From contig JBKBHF010000012.1 in NCBI GenBank assembly GCA_046297695.1, forward strand, positions 1 through 64,000: DNA of 64,000 nucleotides, in the 5' to 3' direction. Within the stretch, counting starts at the first letter, position 1; each line of letters begins with the position of its first letter. Below the pieces are notes generated by a model that was not told where the DNA came from, did no database searches, and saw only the letters and a list, made by a program, of their open reading frames with translations. Origin of the DNA: Permianibacter sp046297695. GTDB taxonomy: Bacteria > Pseudomonadota > Gammaproteobacteria > Enterobacterales > Permianibacteraceae. The position numbers and the translations under genes are program-made. This document shows positions 1 to 8,650 of the stretch, piece by piece.

Positions 1-50
1 GAGCGGCTTTAGCCGCGATGACATGACGGCAATCGCGGCTAAAGCCGCTC
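1..50. repeat. REP-like extragenic palindrome
   Basis: Bases 1-19 (GAGCGGCTTTAGCCGCGAT) are the exact reverse complement of bases 32-50, with a 12-base spacer. Each arm also contains the inner palindrome GCGGCTttAGCCGC. The motif resembles the REP elements common between genes of Pseudomonas and Xanthomonas relatives. A degenerate second copy lies at 51991-52057. The element may extend past the left edge of the window. It lies downstream of yeiW and could also stabilise or end that transcript. Confidence 0.75.
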
Positions 51-66
51 CCACAAGAAAATCAGG

Positions 67-324
67 TTAGGGCGCCGTCGCCGCCTCCAGCTGCAGCAAC
101 CAGCTCATCGCTTCGGGCGCCGACTCCCGGCACATTTCCGTCGACGGCTGCAGACTGGCGCAGACCGCCGGTCGCTCCGGCTTGCCGAACAGGCGGCAGC
201 GCAACTGCTCATCGAGCTGGATGCAAGGTACACCGGCCGGCTTGCCGTTCGGCATGCCGGGGATCGGGCTGCTGATCGACGGCGCGATGCAGCAGGCGGC
301 ACAGCCACTACGACAGTCCATCAC
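67..324 (-). CDS. yeiW: YkgJ/YeiW-family cysteine-cluster protein
   Basis: Protein of 85 residues with eight cysteines: the cluster C4, C8, C11, C12 near the N-terminus, then C34, C43, C55 and C65. The CxxxCxxCC start and the following SISSPIPGMP-like segment match the UPF0153/YkgJ family, annotated as putative zinc- or iron-chelating proteins. The exact function is unknown. The gene is monocistronic and divergent from folE, with about 135 bp between them. A second ATG follows immediately, so the true start could be one codon later. Family assignment is firm; metal binding is inferred from the cysteines. Confidence 0.8.
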   Translation of the reverse strand: MMDCRSGCAACCIAPSISSPIPGMPNGKPAGVPCIQLDEQLRCRLFGKPERPAVCASLQPSTEMCRESAPEAMSWLLQLEAATAP

Positions 325-459
325 GGGTCACCAGGAATTTGGCCGGGACATCAGGCATCCAGTCCGCCGGCAGGCGCGTAAGAGCCGGCTTAACGGGGCG
401 GACTGCGCTATCATACCGCCCCTTCGTCCTGCCCGCCCTTTACGCTTGCCGAGGTCCTC

Positions 460-1044
460 ATGTCCGAGAAAGCCGCGCCGTCGCCCGCGACGGAGCAAAT
501 CGCCGCCCTGTACAGCCAGATCCTGACCCAACTCGGCGAAGACGTGAACCGCGAAGGCCTGCGCGACACCCCGATGCGCGCCGCCAAAGCCATGCAGTTC
601 CTGACCCGTGGCTACCATCAGACACTTGATGACGTGGTCAACGACGCGATTTTCGAATCGGAAACCGACGAGATGGTGATCGTCAAGGACATCGAGCTGT
701 ACTCGATGTGCGAGCACCACCTGCTGCCCTTCGTCGGCCGCTGCCATGTCGCCTACCTGCCATCGGGCAAGGTCGTCGGCCTGTCGAAAATCGCCCGCAT
801 CGTCGACATGTTCGCGCGCCGCCTGCAGATCCAGGAAAACCTGACCAAGCAAATCGCCGAAGCGGTGATGGAAGTCACCCATGCCAAGGGCGTTGGCGTC
901 GTGGTTGAAGCCAAGCACATGTGCATGATGATGCGCGGCGTCGAGAAACAGAACTCGACCATGACCACTTCGGTCATGCTCGGTTACTTCCGCAAATCGC
1001 AAGCGACCCGCACCGAGTTCCTGAAACTGATCGGCCGCGATTGA
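460..1044 (+). CDS. folE: GTP cyclohydrolase I
   Basis: Cytoplasmic enzyme of 194 residues that converts GTP to 7,8-dihydroneopterin triphosphate, the first step of folate (and, in many bacteria, queuosine) synthesis. The zinc ligands are visible: C84 and H87 in the CEHH segment and C155 in the CMMMRG segment. The segment TMTTS after the second cysteine is also typical. Length fits the shorter type IA enzymes. A GAGG ribosome-binding site lies just before the ATG. mnmC follows on the same strand after 24 bp, so the two are probably cotranscribed. tgt and queA, which act in queuosine synthesis, are elsewhere in this window. Confidence 0.97.
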   Translation: MSEKAAPSPATEQIAALYSQILTQLGEDVNREGLRDTPMRAAKAMQFLTRGYHQTLDDVVNDAIFESETDEMVIVKDIELYSMCEHHLLPFVGRCHVAYLPSGKVVGLSKIARIVDMFARRLQIQENLTKQIAEAVMEVTHAKGVGVVVEAKHMCMMMRGVEKQNSTMTTSVMLGYFRKSQATRTEFLKLIGRD

Positions 1045-1068
1045 TTCCCGACGGTCGGCGCTGCAAAC

Positions 1069-3003
1069 GTGGCGCCGACCGATGTTTCGTTCACAGCACA
1101 CGCAGTTGCCATGGCCGGACTTGCCACCGTCGATTACGCCGAACTGGAATGGGAAGCCGATGGCACCCCGCGTTCGCGGCAATTCAACGACGTCTATTTT
1201 TCCCGTGACGGCGGCCTCGCCGAATCCACCTACGTCTACCTGCAAGGCAACGGCCTGCCGGCGCGTTGGCCCGGACATTTCCAGCACCACGATGCCTTCC
1301 ATGTGTTCGAGGCCGGCTTTGGTACTGGCCTCAACTTCCTTTTGACCTGCCAGGCTTTTCTGGACAACGTTGTCACCGCTGGCAAACGTTTGCGCTATGT
1401 CGCCGTGGAGCGTTTTCCGCTGCGCCGGGACGATCTGGCGCGGGCGCTGACGTATTTTCCATCGCTGGCGAAACTCGCCGACGCCCTGCTCGTGCAATAC
1501 CCGCCGGGCCTGCGCGGTTGGCATGCGCTGCATTTCGCCGATCGCCGCATTGAATTGGTGCTGCAACTCGACGACATCGCCGAGTCGCTGCCAGCGCTGT
1601 GCCAAACCGACTGGCGGTTTGATGCCTGGTATCTGGATGGTTTTGCACCGGCGCGCAATCAAACCATGTGGGCAGAAAGCATTTGGCCTGCGATTGCCAT
1701 GCTGTCACGCAGCGGCGCGACAGCGGCAACCTTCAGCGCGGCTGGCGCAGTCCGGCGCGGGTTACAGAGCGCAGGTTTTTCGGTGCAGAAAATGCCGGGG
1801 TTTGGTCGCAAACGTGACATGACTGTCGCCCGCCTGGAAAACTCGCTTTCACCATCGACTTACCCGAACCCGCTCTCCCCGATTCGGCAGGTGACAGTGC
1901 TCGGCGCCGGCATTGCCGGTGCCGCCACCGCCCGAGTACTGGCCGAGCGTGGACTGCAGGTTTCGGTGCTGGATGCACATCAGGCGATAGGCGGTACGCT
2001 GCGTCATCATGCCGTGGCGCTGGCTAGTCCGCGCTGGAGCCGTGATCACAATCCGCGCAGCCAGTTTCAGCTGCTCGGTTTCCTGCATTTGCAGCGCTGG
2101 GTGGACAAGCTGCATCACGCAAAATGCCACGGCGCAGACGCGTCACTTGTGCAACACCGGCAAGTGCTGACCTTGCTGACAAACGAGGAAGCGGCACGCG
2201 AACAGGCCGTGCTGATGGAATTGGGTTTGCTCGGCGAACATGCGGAATGGCTCGACGCGAGCCAAGCCAGTACCGTCGCCGGTATCACGCTCGAACATGC
2301 GGCGGTGCTGCATCGGCTGGCGCTAGCGCTTGATCCGGCGGCGCTGTGCAGAGCCTTGCTCGACCATCCACGCATCACGCTGCAACTGGGCATCAAACTC
2401 ATGCAGTTTGCCGGCAATCTGGAGCACTGCACGCTACAACTACGTGATGGCGATGCGCTGACAACTGACGCGCTTGTCATCGCCGGCGGCGCCGATTGCC
2501 GGACCTTGCTGGCCCCGCTGCCGCTCCGGCCGGTGCGTGGCCAGAGCACAGAATTGCCGGCCACTTCATTCAGTCAAGCATTGCGCTTACCGCTGCGTTT
2601 TGGCGGTTATCTGACCCCTGCCCAAAACGGCTGGCATACCTTGGGCGCCAGCTACGACGGCGGTCAGTTTGATCCGACGCTGCGCGACAGCAGTCAAGCT
2701 GGCAATCTCGACACGCTGGCTTGGGCCGCGCCGGCGTTGGCGACGGCATGGCGGCAAGCACCGCTGCGCGGCGATGTCGGCCATCGACTGGTTTGCCCGG
2801 ACCGTTCACCCCTTATTGGCGCGCATCCGGTGCAGCCGCGGGTCTGGCTGCATGTCGGGCACGGCTCGCATGCGTTGATGACAGCCTGTGCCGGCGCCGA
2901 ACTTCTGTCCGCACAGTTGCTGGCCGAACCGGCCAGCGTGCCACCGACCTTGCAGCGCGCCGTTTCACCGGCGCGCTTTCGGCATCACTTTCCGGCCAGC
3001 TGA
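1069..3003 (+). CDS. mnmC: Bifunctional tRNA mnm5s2U biosynthesis protein MnmC
   Basis: Fusion enzyme of up to 644 residues that finishes 5-methylaminomethyl-2-thiouridine at tRNA position 34. The N-terminal half (about residues 15-245) is the SAM methyltransferase, with the FEAGFGTGLNF SAM loop. The C-terminal half is the FAD-dependent demodification domain, opening with the dinucleotide motif GAGIAGAATA near residue 277. Homologues begin close to the LEW/DGTP segment, so the ATG at 1111 is an alternative, perhaps better, start. MnmA and TusDCBE, which thiolate the same base, are also encoded in the window. The 3' end overlaps the convergent gene at 2985 by 19 bp. Confidence 0.95.
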   Translation: MAPTDVSFTAHAVAMAGLATVDYAELEWEADGTPRSRQFNDVYFSRDGGLAESTYVYLQGNGLPARWPGHFQHHDAFHVFEAGFGTGLNFLLTCQAFLDNVVTAGKRLRYVAVERFPLRRDDLARALTYFPSLAKLADALLVQYPPGLRGWHALHFADRRIELVLQLDDIAESLPALCQTDWRFDAWYLDGFAPARNQTMWAESIWPAIAMLSRSGATAATFSAAGAVRRGLQSAGFSVQKMPGFGRKRDMTVARLENSLSPSTYPNPLSPIRQVTVLGAGIAGAATARVLAERGLQVSVLDAHQAIGGTLRHHAVALASPRWSRDHNPRSQFQLLGFLHLQRWVDKLHHAKCHGADASLVQHRQVLTLLTNEEAAREQAVLMELGLLGEHAEWLDASQASTVAGITLEHAAVLHRLALALDPAALCRALLDHPRITLQLGIKLMQFAGNLEHCTLQLRDGDALTTDALVIAGGADCRTLLAPLPLRPVRGQSTELPATSFSQALRLPLRFGGYLTPAQNGWHTLGASYDGGQFDPTLRDSSQAGNLDTLAWAAPALATAWRQAPLRGDVGHRLVCPDRSPLIGAHPVQPRVWLHVGHGSHALMTACAGAELLSAQLLAEPASVPPTLQRAVSPARFRHHFPAS

Positions 3004-3299
3004 CGACCACTGCCGTTGACACTGGCAACCAGCTCGTCAGTAAACGGCAGCAGCACAGGAGCCGTTTGCGCGCGCCACTGCTCAGCGCTTTGCGACAAGG
3101 CTTCGCGCATGATCGCCTGCTGCGCCTCGCGTCCGGCCGAACGCACCAGCTCAAGATAAGCGGTTTCGGCACCCGGCTCGCGCGCAAGCTCAACCGGTCG
3201 CGGCTCAATCGATTTGATGGTGGCGGGCTGCACCGCCAGACTGACATCGCAGACCGTCCAAAGCACGGCTGCCATGGCAACGCTGGTGATGACCTTCAT
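2985..3299 (-). CDS. Small secreted protein of unknown function
   Basis: Protein of 104 residues from the ATG at 3299, which has a good GGGAG ribosome-binding site. An upstream in-frame start at 3374 has none. The N-terminus (VITSVAMAAVLWTVCDVSLA) looks like a signal peptide cleaved near residue 21-22, so the product is probably periplasmic. The mature part is mostly helical, with many Ala, Glu and Arg residues and no recognisable motif. The last 19 bp overlap the 3' end of mnmC on the other strand. I do not recognise the family. Confidence 0.6.
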   Translation of the reverse strand: MKVITSVAMAAVLWTVCDVSLAVQPATIKSIEPRPVELAREPGAETAYLELVRSAGREAQQAIMREALSQSAEQWRAQTAPVLLPFTDELVASVNGSGRQLAGK

Positions 3300-3421
3300 G
3301 GAGCAACTCCCTTTTGCTGGCACCGAATCAGGTTTTCGGTGGGCCAATGCTGGCGCACAGCCGTTGCAGGACAATGAAGGGATTACGGCAATTTGTTTAA
3401 GCCAGACTCTGGCGCAGATGC

Positions 3422-3450
3422 AGAAAAGCCCGTAAAACCCGGGCTTTTCT
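3422..3450 (-). terminator. Intrinsic terminator after the NAD-kinase-like gene
   Basis: AGAAAAGCCCG at 3422-3432 pairs with CGGGCTTTTCT at 3440-3450 around a 7-base loop. Read on the minus strand, the GC stem ends in a T-rich tract. It lies 70 bp downstream of the gene ending at 3520. Confidence 0.75.
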
Positions 3451-3519
3451 ATGAAAACCTACGATGCATACGGCGCGCATTTGCTCACCGCTCGCAATAA
3501 TTGGAAACAGCTGCCGGCG

Positions 3520-4650
3520 TCATTGCAGCGGGTACAGCGCTTCCGCCCGGTAGCCGGTTACCACCCGAATCGGGCCGGCAAATGCCAAATCCAGCGCCGG
3601 ATCGCCGCTGTCACTGAGCAAGGGCCGACCCTGCAGGCTCTGCAATTTGCCGGGACTTGCCACCACGGTGATCGCCTGCCGACCAATCCGGCGCAAAATG
3701 CGCGGGCTGAGCTGTTGATTGCCGCGACCAAAGACATGGCCCTGACCGCCGATCACCGTCACCACGAGCGCCAGCTTGTCGGCCTTTTCCAGCAGCGCCC
3801 ACAGCGCCGACTCGGTGCCGTCCTTCAGTAATTGTTTGCCGGCGTGCACCACATCGACACCGAGCAAACTGGCATCAATGCCGAGCCGTTGCTTGATTGC
3901 CATGCAGGTGGTACCGGAACCGAGCACATAGGTCACGTCGTCCTGCATTTCATCGACAATCTGTTCAGCGATATCGTCGACCACCTGCGATTCAACCGCA
4001 CGCGCGCTTTCCTTGCTCTGCTGCAGCAGCGGATGCGCCGGCACCTTCAAATAGCCGAATAACCGGGCGCTGACCGCACCGGCGCGATAGGCCGCTTCAT
4101 CGATATCCTTGACCGGCGCCGCCAGCAATTCCAGCGGTTTGCCGGCGCACAGATCCGCCAGCACTTCACCGCCGGCCTGTGGGCTGACTGCATAGACTGC
4201 GGAATGGATTTTGACACCGGCCGGAATACCGAGCACGGCAGTCTGCTCAGCAAGACCAAGCGCGTCCAGCTCGGCATACACATCGCGAGCGGTGCCGTCG
4301 CCACCGGCAAACACGATGAGCCCCAGTTGCTGGGCAGCGAGTGCGGCAATCGCTGCGCGCGTATCGGCAGCCGTGCTGACCGCCGCGGCTGGCGCGTAAT
4401 GAACGTGGCAAGCAAAACCCAGCTCGTTCACCAGATCAGCGCCCATCGTACCTGCAGCGGTGTGAAAACAGATTTGCTCGCGCCACGGCAGCAATTTTTC
4501 CAAGGCCGTGCGCGTGCGCAGGTTGGCGCGCGGCTCGGCGCCCAACGCCAGCGCCTGTTCCCGCACATTGTCACTGCCCTTCAGTGCCACGGCACCGCCG
4601 ATACCGGCCCACGGATTGATCACCAAACCCAGATTCAGCATCGACCCCAT
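3520..4650 (-). CDS. ATP-NAD kinase family protein (COG3199 type)
   Basis: Protein of 376 residues. The N-terminus has the LVINPWAGIGG segment and the diagnostic GGDGTARD motif of the NAD kinase/diacylglycerol kinase fold. The C-terminal half matches the longer COG3199 subgroup, predicted to phosphorylate NAD using ATP or polyphosphate. This is not the canonical NadK, which is shorter. An AGGA ribosome-binding site supports the ATG at 4650; a second ATG lies at 4641. It starts 12 bp after epmC and is surely cotranscribed with it. Substrate is inferred from the family only. Confidence 0.85.
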   Translation of the reverse strand: MGSMLNLGLVINPWAGIGGAVALKGSDNVREQALALGAEPRANLRTRTALEKLLPWREQICFHTAAGTMGADLVNELGFACHVHYAPAAAVSTAADTRAAIAALAAQQLGLIVFAGGDGTARDVYAELDALGLAEQTAVLGIPAGVKIHSAVYAVSPQAGGEVLADLCAGKPLELLAAPVKDIDEAAYRAGAVSARLFGYLKVPAHPLLQQSKESARAVESQVVDDIAEQIVDEMQDDVTYVLGSGTTCMAIKQRLGIDASLLGVDVVHAGKQLLKDGTESALWALLEKADKLALVVTVIGGQGHVFGRGNQQLSPRILRRIGRQAITVVASPGKLQSLQGRPLLSDSGDPALDLAFAGPIRVVTGYRAEALYPLQ

Positions 4651-4662
4651 CCCGTTCCTGAT

Positions 4663-5241
4663 TCAGAGTGGCGCCGCTGGCGCAATGATGGTTTGCCCTG
4701 GCTGAAAGTGCGCACGCAAGGCATCGAAAAAACGTTGCGCGCGCGGCGGCAAGCCGTTGACGAAATACTGCTGGCACTGCTGAAACACCGCATCGCGAAA
4801 CGCTGCGCTGGGATCATTGCCCTGCGGCCCCGCGGCGAGGTTGTCAGCCGACAGATGAAACCGGATACCGGCAGCACGGCTGAGCGCCCATTCCACCGCC
4901 TGCGGCTTCACCTCGACCCGCTCGAATTCGGCCTGTTGCTGCGGGCTGCGGCCATCCGGGTTATACCAGTAGCCGAAATCGTGCAATTGCCGCCGGGCCG
5001 GGCCGGCGATGCACCAATGCGCCACCTCGTGCAGGGCGCTGGACGCGAAGTCTTCCCGGAAGATGATGCGTGCGGGCGCATCGGCCGTCGCCGGCAGGTA
5101 TTCCGGCTCGGCACCGCCGCCGACCAACACCGTATTCTCGGTGACGGCAAACGTGGCATTGAACACCGCCACCAAAGCCGCCGCATCCGGTACAACCGCA
5201 GTCACAACACTATCCCCGACCAGCGCAAAAACGGCGCGCAT
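4663..5241 (-). CDS. epmC: Elongation factor P hydroxylase
   Basis: Protein of 192 residues that hydroxylates the beta-lysylated lysine of elongation factor P, the last step of that modification. The sequence matches EpmC/YfcM: YLPA, then a metal-binding-like HEVAHW, then CIAGPARR, DFGYWYNPDGR and EVKPQA. I chose the ATG at 5241. An in-frame GTG at 5205, just before the conserved region, is possible. The gene is first in an operon with the NAD-kinase-like gene and is divergent from the HD-GYP gene. epmA and epmB are not in the window. Confidence 0.93.
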   Translation of the reverse strand: MRAVFALVGDSVVTAVVPDAAALVAVFNATFAVTENTVLVGGGAEPEYLPATADAPARIIFREDFASSALHEVAHWCIAGPARRQLHDFGYWYNPDGRSPQQQAEFERVEVKPQAVEWALSRAAGIRFHLSADNLAAGPQGNDPSAAFRDAVFQQCQQYFVNGLPPRAQRFFDALRAHFQPGQTIIAPAAPL

Positions 5242-5382
5242 TCTACCCCAATGGCCGCCGCGGTCGCATCGGGGCCGGCCCGGTGTGAATGTGGCCATTC
5301 TCCCGGTATTTCTGCTGATTGGCAGTATACTGGTACGGATGGGACCGGTTGCGGTCGACGCCATTTGATGCAGGTGATCACA

Positions 5383-6621
5383 GTGAGCTATCGGCAACGC
5401 ATTCCGGTCAGTGAGCTCCGGCTCGGCATGTTTGTCGTCGACCTGGATCGGCCCTGGCTGGAAACTCCCTTTCTGATTCAAGGCTTCGTGCTCAGCACCG
5501 AGGCCGACATCCGGGCCGTGCAGCAGCACTGCCGCTATGTCTACATCGATGCCCGTCGTGGTGCGTTGCCGCCAGCCAAAACCGATCGCGCCGAACACAA
5601 GCTCGATCGCAACGCCGGCTTTGGGCTGTTCGAACGGAAGCCGCCAGCTGCGCCCAGTCGCAACGTCGAAGACGAATTGCCCAGCGCCCGCAGCGTTCAT
5701 GCCCGTGGCAGTTCACTGGTGCGCGGCTTCATGGATGACATTCGATTCGGACGCGTGCTCAATGTCAAAGCCATTCAGGAAGGCGTCAGCGACACCGTTG
5801 ACAGCGTGCTGCGCAATCCCGATGCCATGATGTGGCTCGCCCAGCTGCGCAAGAAAGACGAGGCGCATGAACAGCACTGCCTGAACAGCTGCATTCTGGC
5901 CGTGGCATTCGGCCGCCACCTCGGTCTGCCGCGCGATGAGTTGCAGAAACTCGGCGTCTGCGCGTTACTGCATGATGTCGGCAAGTTGCAGGTCCCGGAT
6001 GCGATATTGAACAAAACCGGCCCGCTCACCGAACCAGAGCTCGCTACCATGCGCAAGCATACCGACTTTGGCCGGGTCATTCTGATGTCGGCGCGCGATC
6101 TCTATCACGGCGCCATCGACGTTGCCCACAGCCATCATGAATGGGTCGATGGCAGCGGTTATCCGCGCGGTCTGAATGGCAGCCAGATCTCACCGTTTGC
6201 CAAGATCGTTGCCATCGTCGATACCTATGACCACATCATTGGTGAGCACACCTATCGCGACGAGCGCACCGCATTCGAGGCGCTGAAGGAAATCAACAAC
6301 GGTCGCGGCAAACAGTTTGACGAATCGCTGGTCAAGCACTTCATCGACATGATTGGCGTGTTCCCGGTCGGCAGCATCGTCGAATTGTCGAATGGTGAGG
6401 TGGCCATTGTACTGGCCCAGACACCGGCGCTGCCGATGCTGCCGCGGGTAGTGCGACTACTGGATGCAAACAAGCAGGCCTGTCCGGAGCGGATCATCAA
6501 CCTGGCCATGCCGCCCGAATCTGGCGACCCCTTGCGGGTGATCCGGGTTCTGCGCCGCGGCGATTACGGACTCGACCCGCAGCAACTGCAAACCCGTGGC
6601 TTGATGGCCAAAATTCCCTGA
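5383..6621 (+). CDS. HD-GYP domain c-di-GMP phosphodiesterase with DUF3391
   Basis: Protein of about 412 residues. The N-terminal 130 residues match DUF3391, starting at the IPVSELRLGMFV segment. The C-terminal half is an HD-GYP domain with HDVGK, then HHEWVDGSGYP, so both the HD pair and the GYP signature are intact. Such proteins hydrolyse cyclic di-GMP to GMP. No membrane segment is seen. The GTG at 5383 is preceded by AGGTGA five bases upstream; the ATG at 5368 is an alternative without a clear ribosome-binding site. The gene diverges from epmC and is followed by a small gene 24 bp later. Its output pathway is not evident. Confidence 0.92.
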   Translation: MSYRQRIPVSELRLGMFVVDLDRPWLETPFLIQGFVLSTEADIRAVQQHCRYVYIDARRGALPPAKTDRAEHKLDRNAGFGLFERKPPAAPSRNVEDELPSARSVHARGSSLVRGFMDDIRFGRVLNVKAIQEGVSDTVDSVLRNPDAMMWLAQLRKKDEAHEQHCLNSCILAVAFGRHLGLPRDELQKLGVCALLHDVGKLQVPDAILNKTGPLTEPELATMRKHTDFGRVILMSARDLYHGAIDVAHSHHEWVDGSGYPRGLNGSQISPFAKIVAIVDTYDHIIGEHTYRDERTAFEALKEINNGRGKQFDESLVKHFIDMIGVFPVGSIVELSNGEVAIVLAQTPALPMLPRVVRLLDANKQACPERIINLAMPPESGDPLRVIRVLRRGDYGLDPQQLQTRGLMAKIP

Positions 6622-6645
6622 CCTTGGCGCGTGAGCTAGTCACCG

Positions 6646-7062
6646 ATGAGCGATATTTACATTGAAGATTTTCACCGCGACGTCGCGATTGCGATGGTGC
6701 GACTCTATGGCAGTTTTCCGCGCCCGGCCGCGCTCTATGTGGACGAGATTGCCGGCAGTGATGATCCGGATGAATACGGCGTCCAGTCCGAGCGCCATCA
6801 GCGCTGCCTCGGCAGCCTGATCTGGCTGGGTGAAGAAGGTCTGCTCCGTTATCGCGACACCATCGGCAACGAGGGCATCGATGGCGCGGTACTGACGCTG
6901 CGCGGTTTTCGCGCGCTGCATGAAGGCGCCGGCCCGCAACCTGAGCAGCTCACCATCAACCAGATCCGCGACGCCCTGCGTGAACGCGACTCGGAAGCGG
7001 TAAAGCGTTGCGTCCAGCGGCTGTTCAGCAGCTTTGTCCGCCAACGCGGGCCGGAAACCTGA
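6646..7062 (+). CDS. Uncharacterised 138-residue protein
   Basis: Cytoplasmic, without signal peptide or membrane segment. The order of helices followed by a short strand region (LGSLIWLGEEGLLRY...LTLRGFRAL) looks like a winged-helix fold, a weak impression only. It begins 24 bp after the HD-GYP gene and is followed 40 bp later by another small gene, so the three may form one transcript. I do not recognise the family and give no function. Confidence 0.75.
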   Translation: MSDIYIEDFHRDVAIAMVRLYGSFPRPAALYVDEIAGSDDPDEYGVQSERHQRCLGSLIWLGEEGLLRYRDTIGNEGIDGAVLTLRGFRALHEGAGPQPEQLTINQIRDALRERDSEAVKRCVQRLFSSFVRQRGPET

Positions 7063-7102
7063 GCATGGCCAGCGTCAACGCCGCGGCGGAGTGGCCGCCC
7101 GA

Positions 7103-7360
7103 ATGAGACTGGAAATCATCAAAGTCGCAGGCGATCGACTCGACCCGGAATGCCTGCTGATCACGCTGCGTCACGTTCCAGGCAAGCTGGCGCGCTGGCT
7201 GCTCGGCGCCCGCGACAAGGTGGTCACCTACAAGGGCCGGGAAAATGCCTGGTATGTGCCACCCAGCTTCCGACCGGCTGACCCGGATACCAGTCGTTTT
7301 CTCGACGATATCGCGGCGTCGCGCGAATTTGCCCACCTGCGGCCACCACGCCGCTCCTGA
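7103..7360 (+). CDS. Uncharacterised 85-residue protein
   Basis: Starts at the ATG at 7103; the longer frame from 7034 overlaps the previous gene and looks non-native. The protein is basic, with a LARWLLGARDKVVTYKG segment, and has no cysteines apart from one near residue 16. It has no signal peptide. It lies between the gene at 6646 and proB. Function unknown. Confidence 0.65.
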   Translation: MRLEIIKVAGDRLDPECLLITLRHVPGKLARWLLGARDKVVTYKGRENAWYVPPSFRPADPDTSRFLDDIAASREFAHLRPPRRS

Positions 7361-7519
7361 GCTGCTGCGCCCCTCGGCTGGCACACCGCCCGCTGCAGCC
7401 ATCCTGCTTGCCGCAGCCGTTGTTTCCCCAACCGAACAGGTCTCACCAGCCAACTGGTTATTTGCCGAATCCGCGCGAATCGCATTCAATAGCGCGACAA
7501 GCAAGGTTCTTCGCTCATC

Positions 7520-8650
7520 ATGTCGCATCTGCATTGGCAACGTGCCGTACTGAAAATTGGCAGCAGCCTGATCGCGCCGGAACGCGATGGCCTGTCTGAT
7601 CGTTACCTCAAGGCCATCGGTCAATTCATCAGCGCTGCGCAGCGTCAGCAGCGACAAATTGTCGTGGTGTCATCCGGTGCCGTCGCCGCCGGCCGTGCGC
7701 GTCTGCCACAGGCAGCCGATCGCAGCCGGCAAACGCTGGTCCGCAAACAGGCGCTCGCGGCCGTTGGTCAGGCGCAGGTGATGCAATGCTGGGCCGCGCA
7801 ACTCAGCGCCCCGGTCGCCCAGTTGCTGTTGACCGCCGACGATCTGCAGGATCGCCATCGCTTCGTCAATGCCCGCAACACGCTGCGTGAATTGCTGGCC
7901 TTGGGCTGCGTGCCCATCATCAACGAGAACGACAGTGTCGCGACCGACGAACTGAAAGTCGGCGACAACGACAATCTCGCCGCTCACGTCGCCGCGCTCG
8001 TTGATGCCGATCTGCTGATCATCGGCAGCGATATCGACGGGCTCTATGACAAGAACCCGCGCCAGTTCCCCGATGCCCACAAGATCAGTGAAGTGGCCCG
8101 CATCGATGCCAATATTGTCGCCATGGCTGGCGGCAGCGGCAGCAGCGTTGGTACCGGCGGCATGATCACCAAACTGCAGGCGGCCGAACGGGCAACGGCA
8201 CGAGGCATCTGCACCGTCATCGGCGATGCCCGCAGCAACCAGCTGTTCGACAACCTGTTGCAAGACCAATGCAGCGGCACCCTGTTCCGCGCGCATGGCG
8301 AACCGCTGCGCGCGCGCAAACATTGGCTGCAACACACCTTGCCAAGTCGCGGCAGCGTGCAGATCGACCACGGCGCGCTGCAAGCCTTGCGGCAACGTGG
8401 CGCGTCGCTGCTGCCATCCGGCATCAAGGCGGTCAGCGGCAGCTTTGAACAAGGTGATGCCATCGACATCCTGTTGCAAGAGCACGACCATACCCGCACG
8501 GTGGGCAAAGGCATTTGCCAGTACGATGCCGCGGCCTTGAATCGCATTCGCGGCCTGCGCAGCGAAGACATTGCGCGGCAACTGGGCGATCTGGGTCAGG
8601 AATGCGCTATTCACCGTGACGATTTGGTGCTGTATCCGGAGCAAGGCTGA
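7520..8650 (+). CDS. proB: Glutamate 5-kinase
   Basis: Protein of 376 residues that phosphorylates glutamate with ATP, the first and proline-inhibited step of proline synthesis. The amino-acid-kinase domain (about 1-260) shows KIGSSL, SSGAVAAG, NENDSVAT and GTGGMITK motifs. The C-terminal 100 residues form the PUA domain found in the longer ProB enzymes. The TGA stop and the next ATG share one base with proA, so the two are translationally coupled. Confidence 0.97.
   Translation: MSHLHWQRAVLKIGSSLIAPERDGLSDRYLKAIGQFISAAQRQQRQIVVVSSGAVAAGRARLPQAADRSRQTLVRKQALAAVGQAQVMQCWAAQLSAPVAQLLLTADDLQDRHRFVNARNTLRELLALGCVPIINENDSVATDELKVGDNDNLAAHVAALVDADLLIIGSDIDGLYDKNPRQFPDAHKISEVARIDANIVAMAGGSGSSVGTGGMITKLQAAERATARGICTVIGDARSNQLFDNLLQDQCSGTLFRAHGEPLRARKHWLQHTLPSRGSVQIDHGALQALRQRGASLLPSGIKAVSGSFEQGDAIDILLQEHDHTRTVGKGICQYDAAALNRIRGLRSEDIARQLGDLGQECAIHRDDLVLYPEQG

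Noticed and set aside
4204..5382. Long N-terminal extension of the HD-GYP frame (to 4204)
   Set aside because: It runs antisense through epmC and the NAD-kinase-like gene; homology of the HD-GYP protein starts only after 5383.
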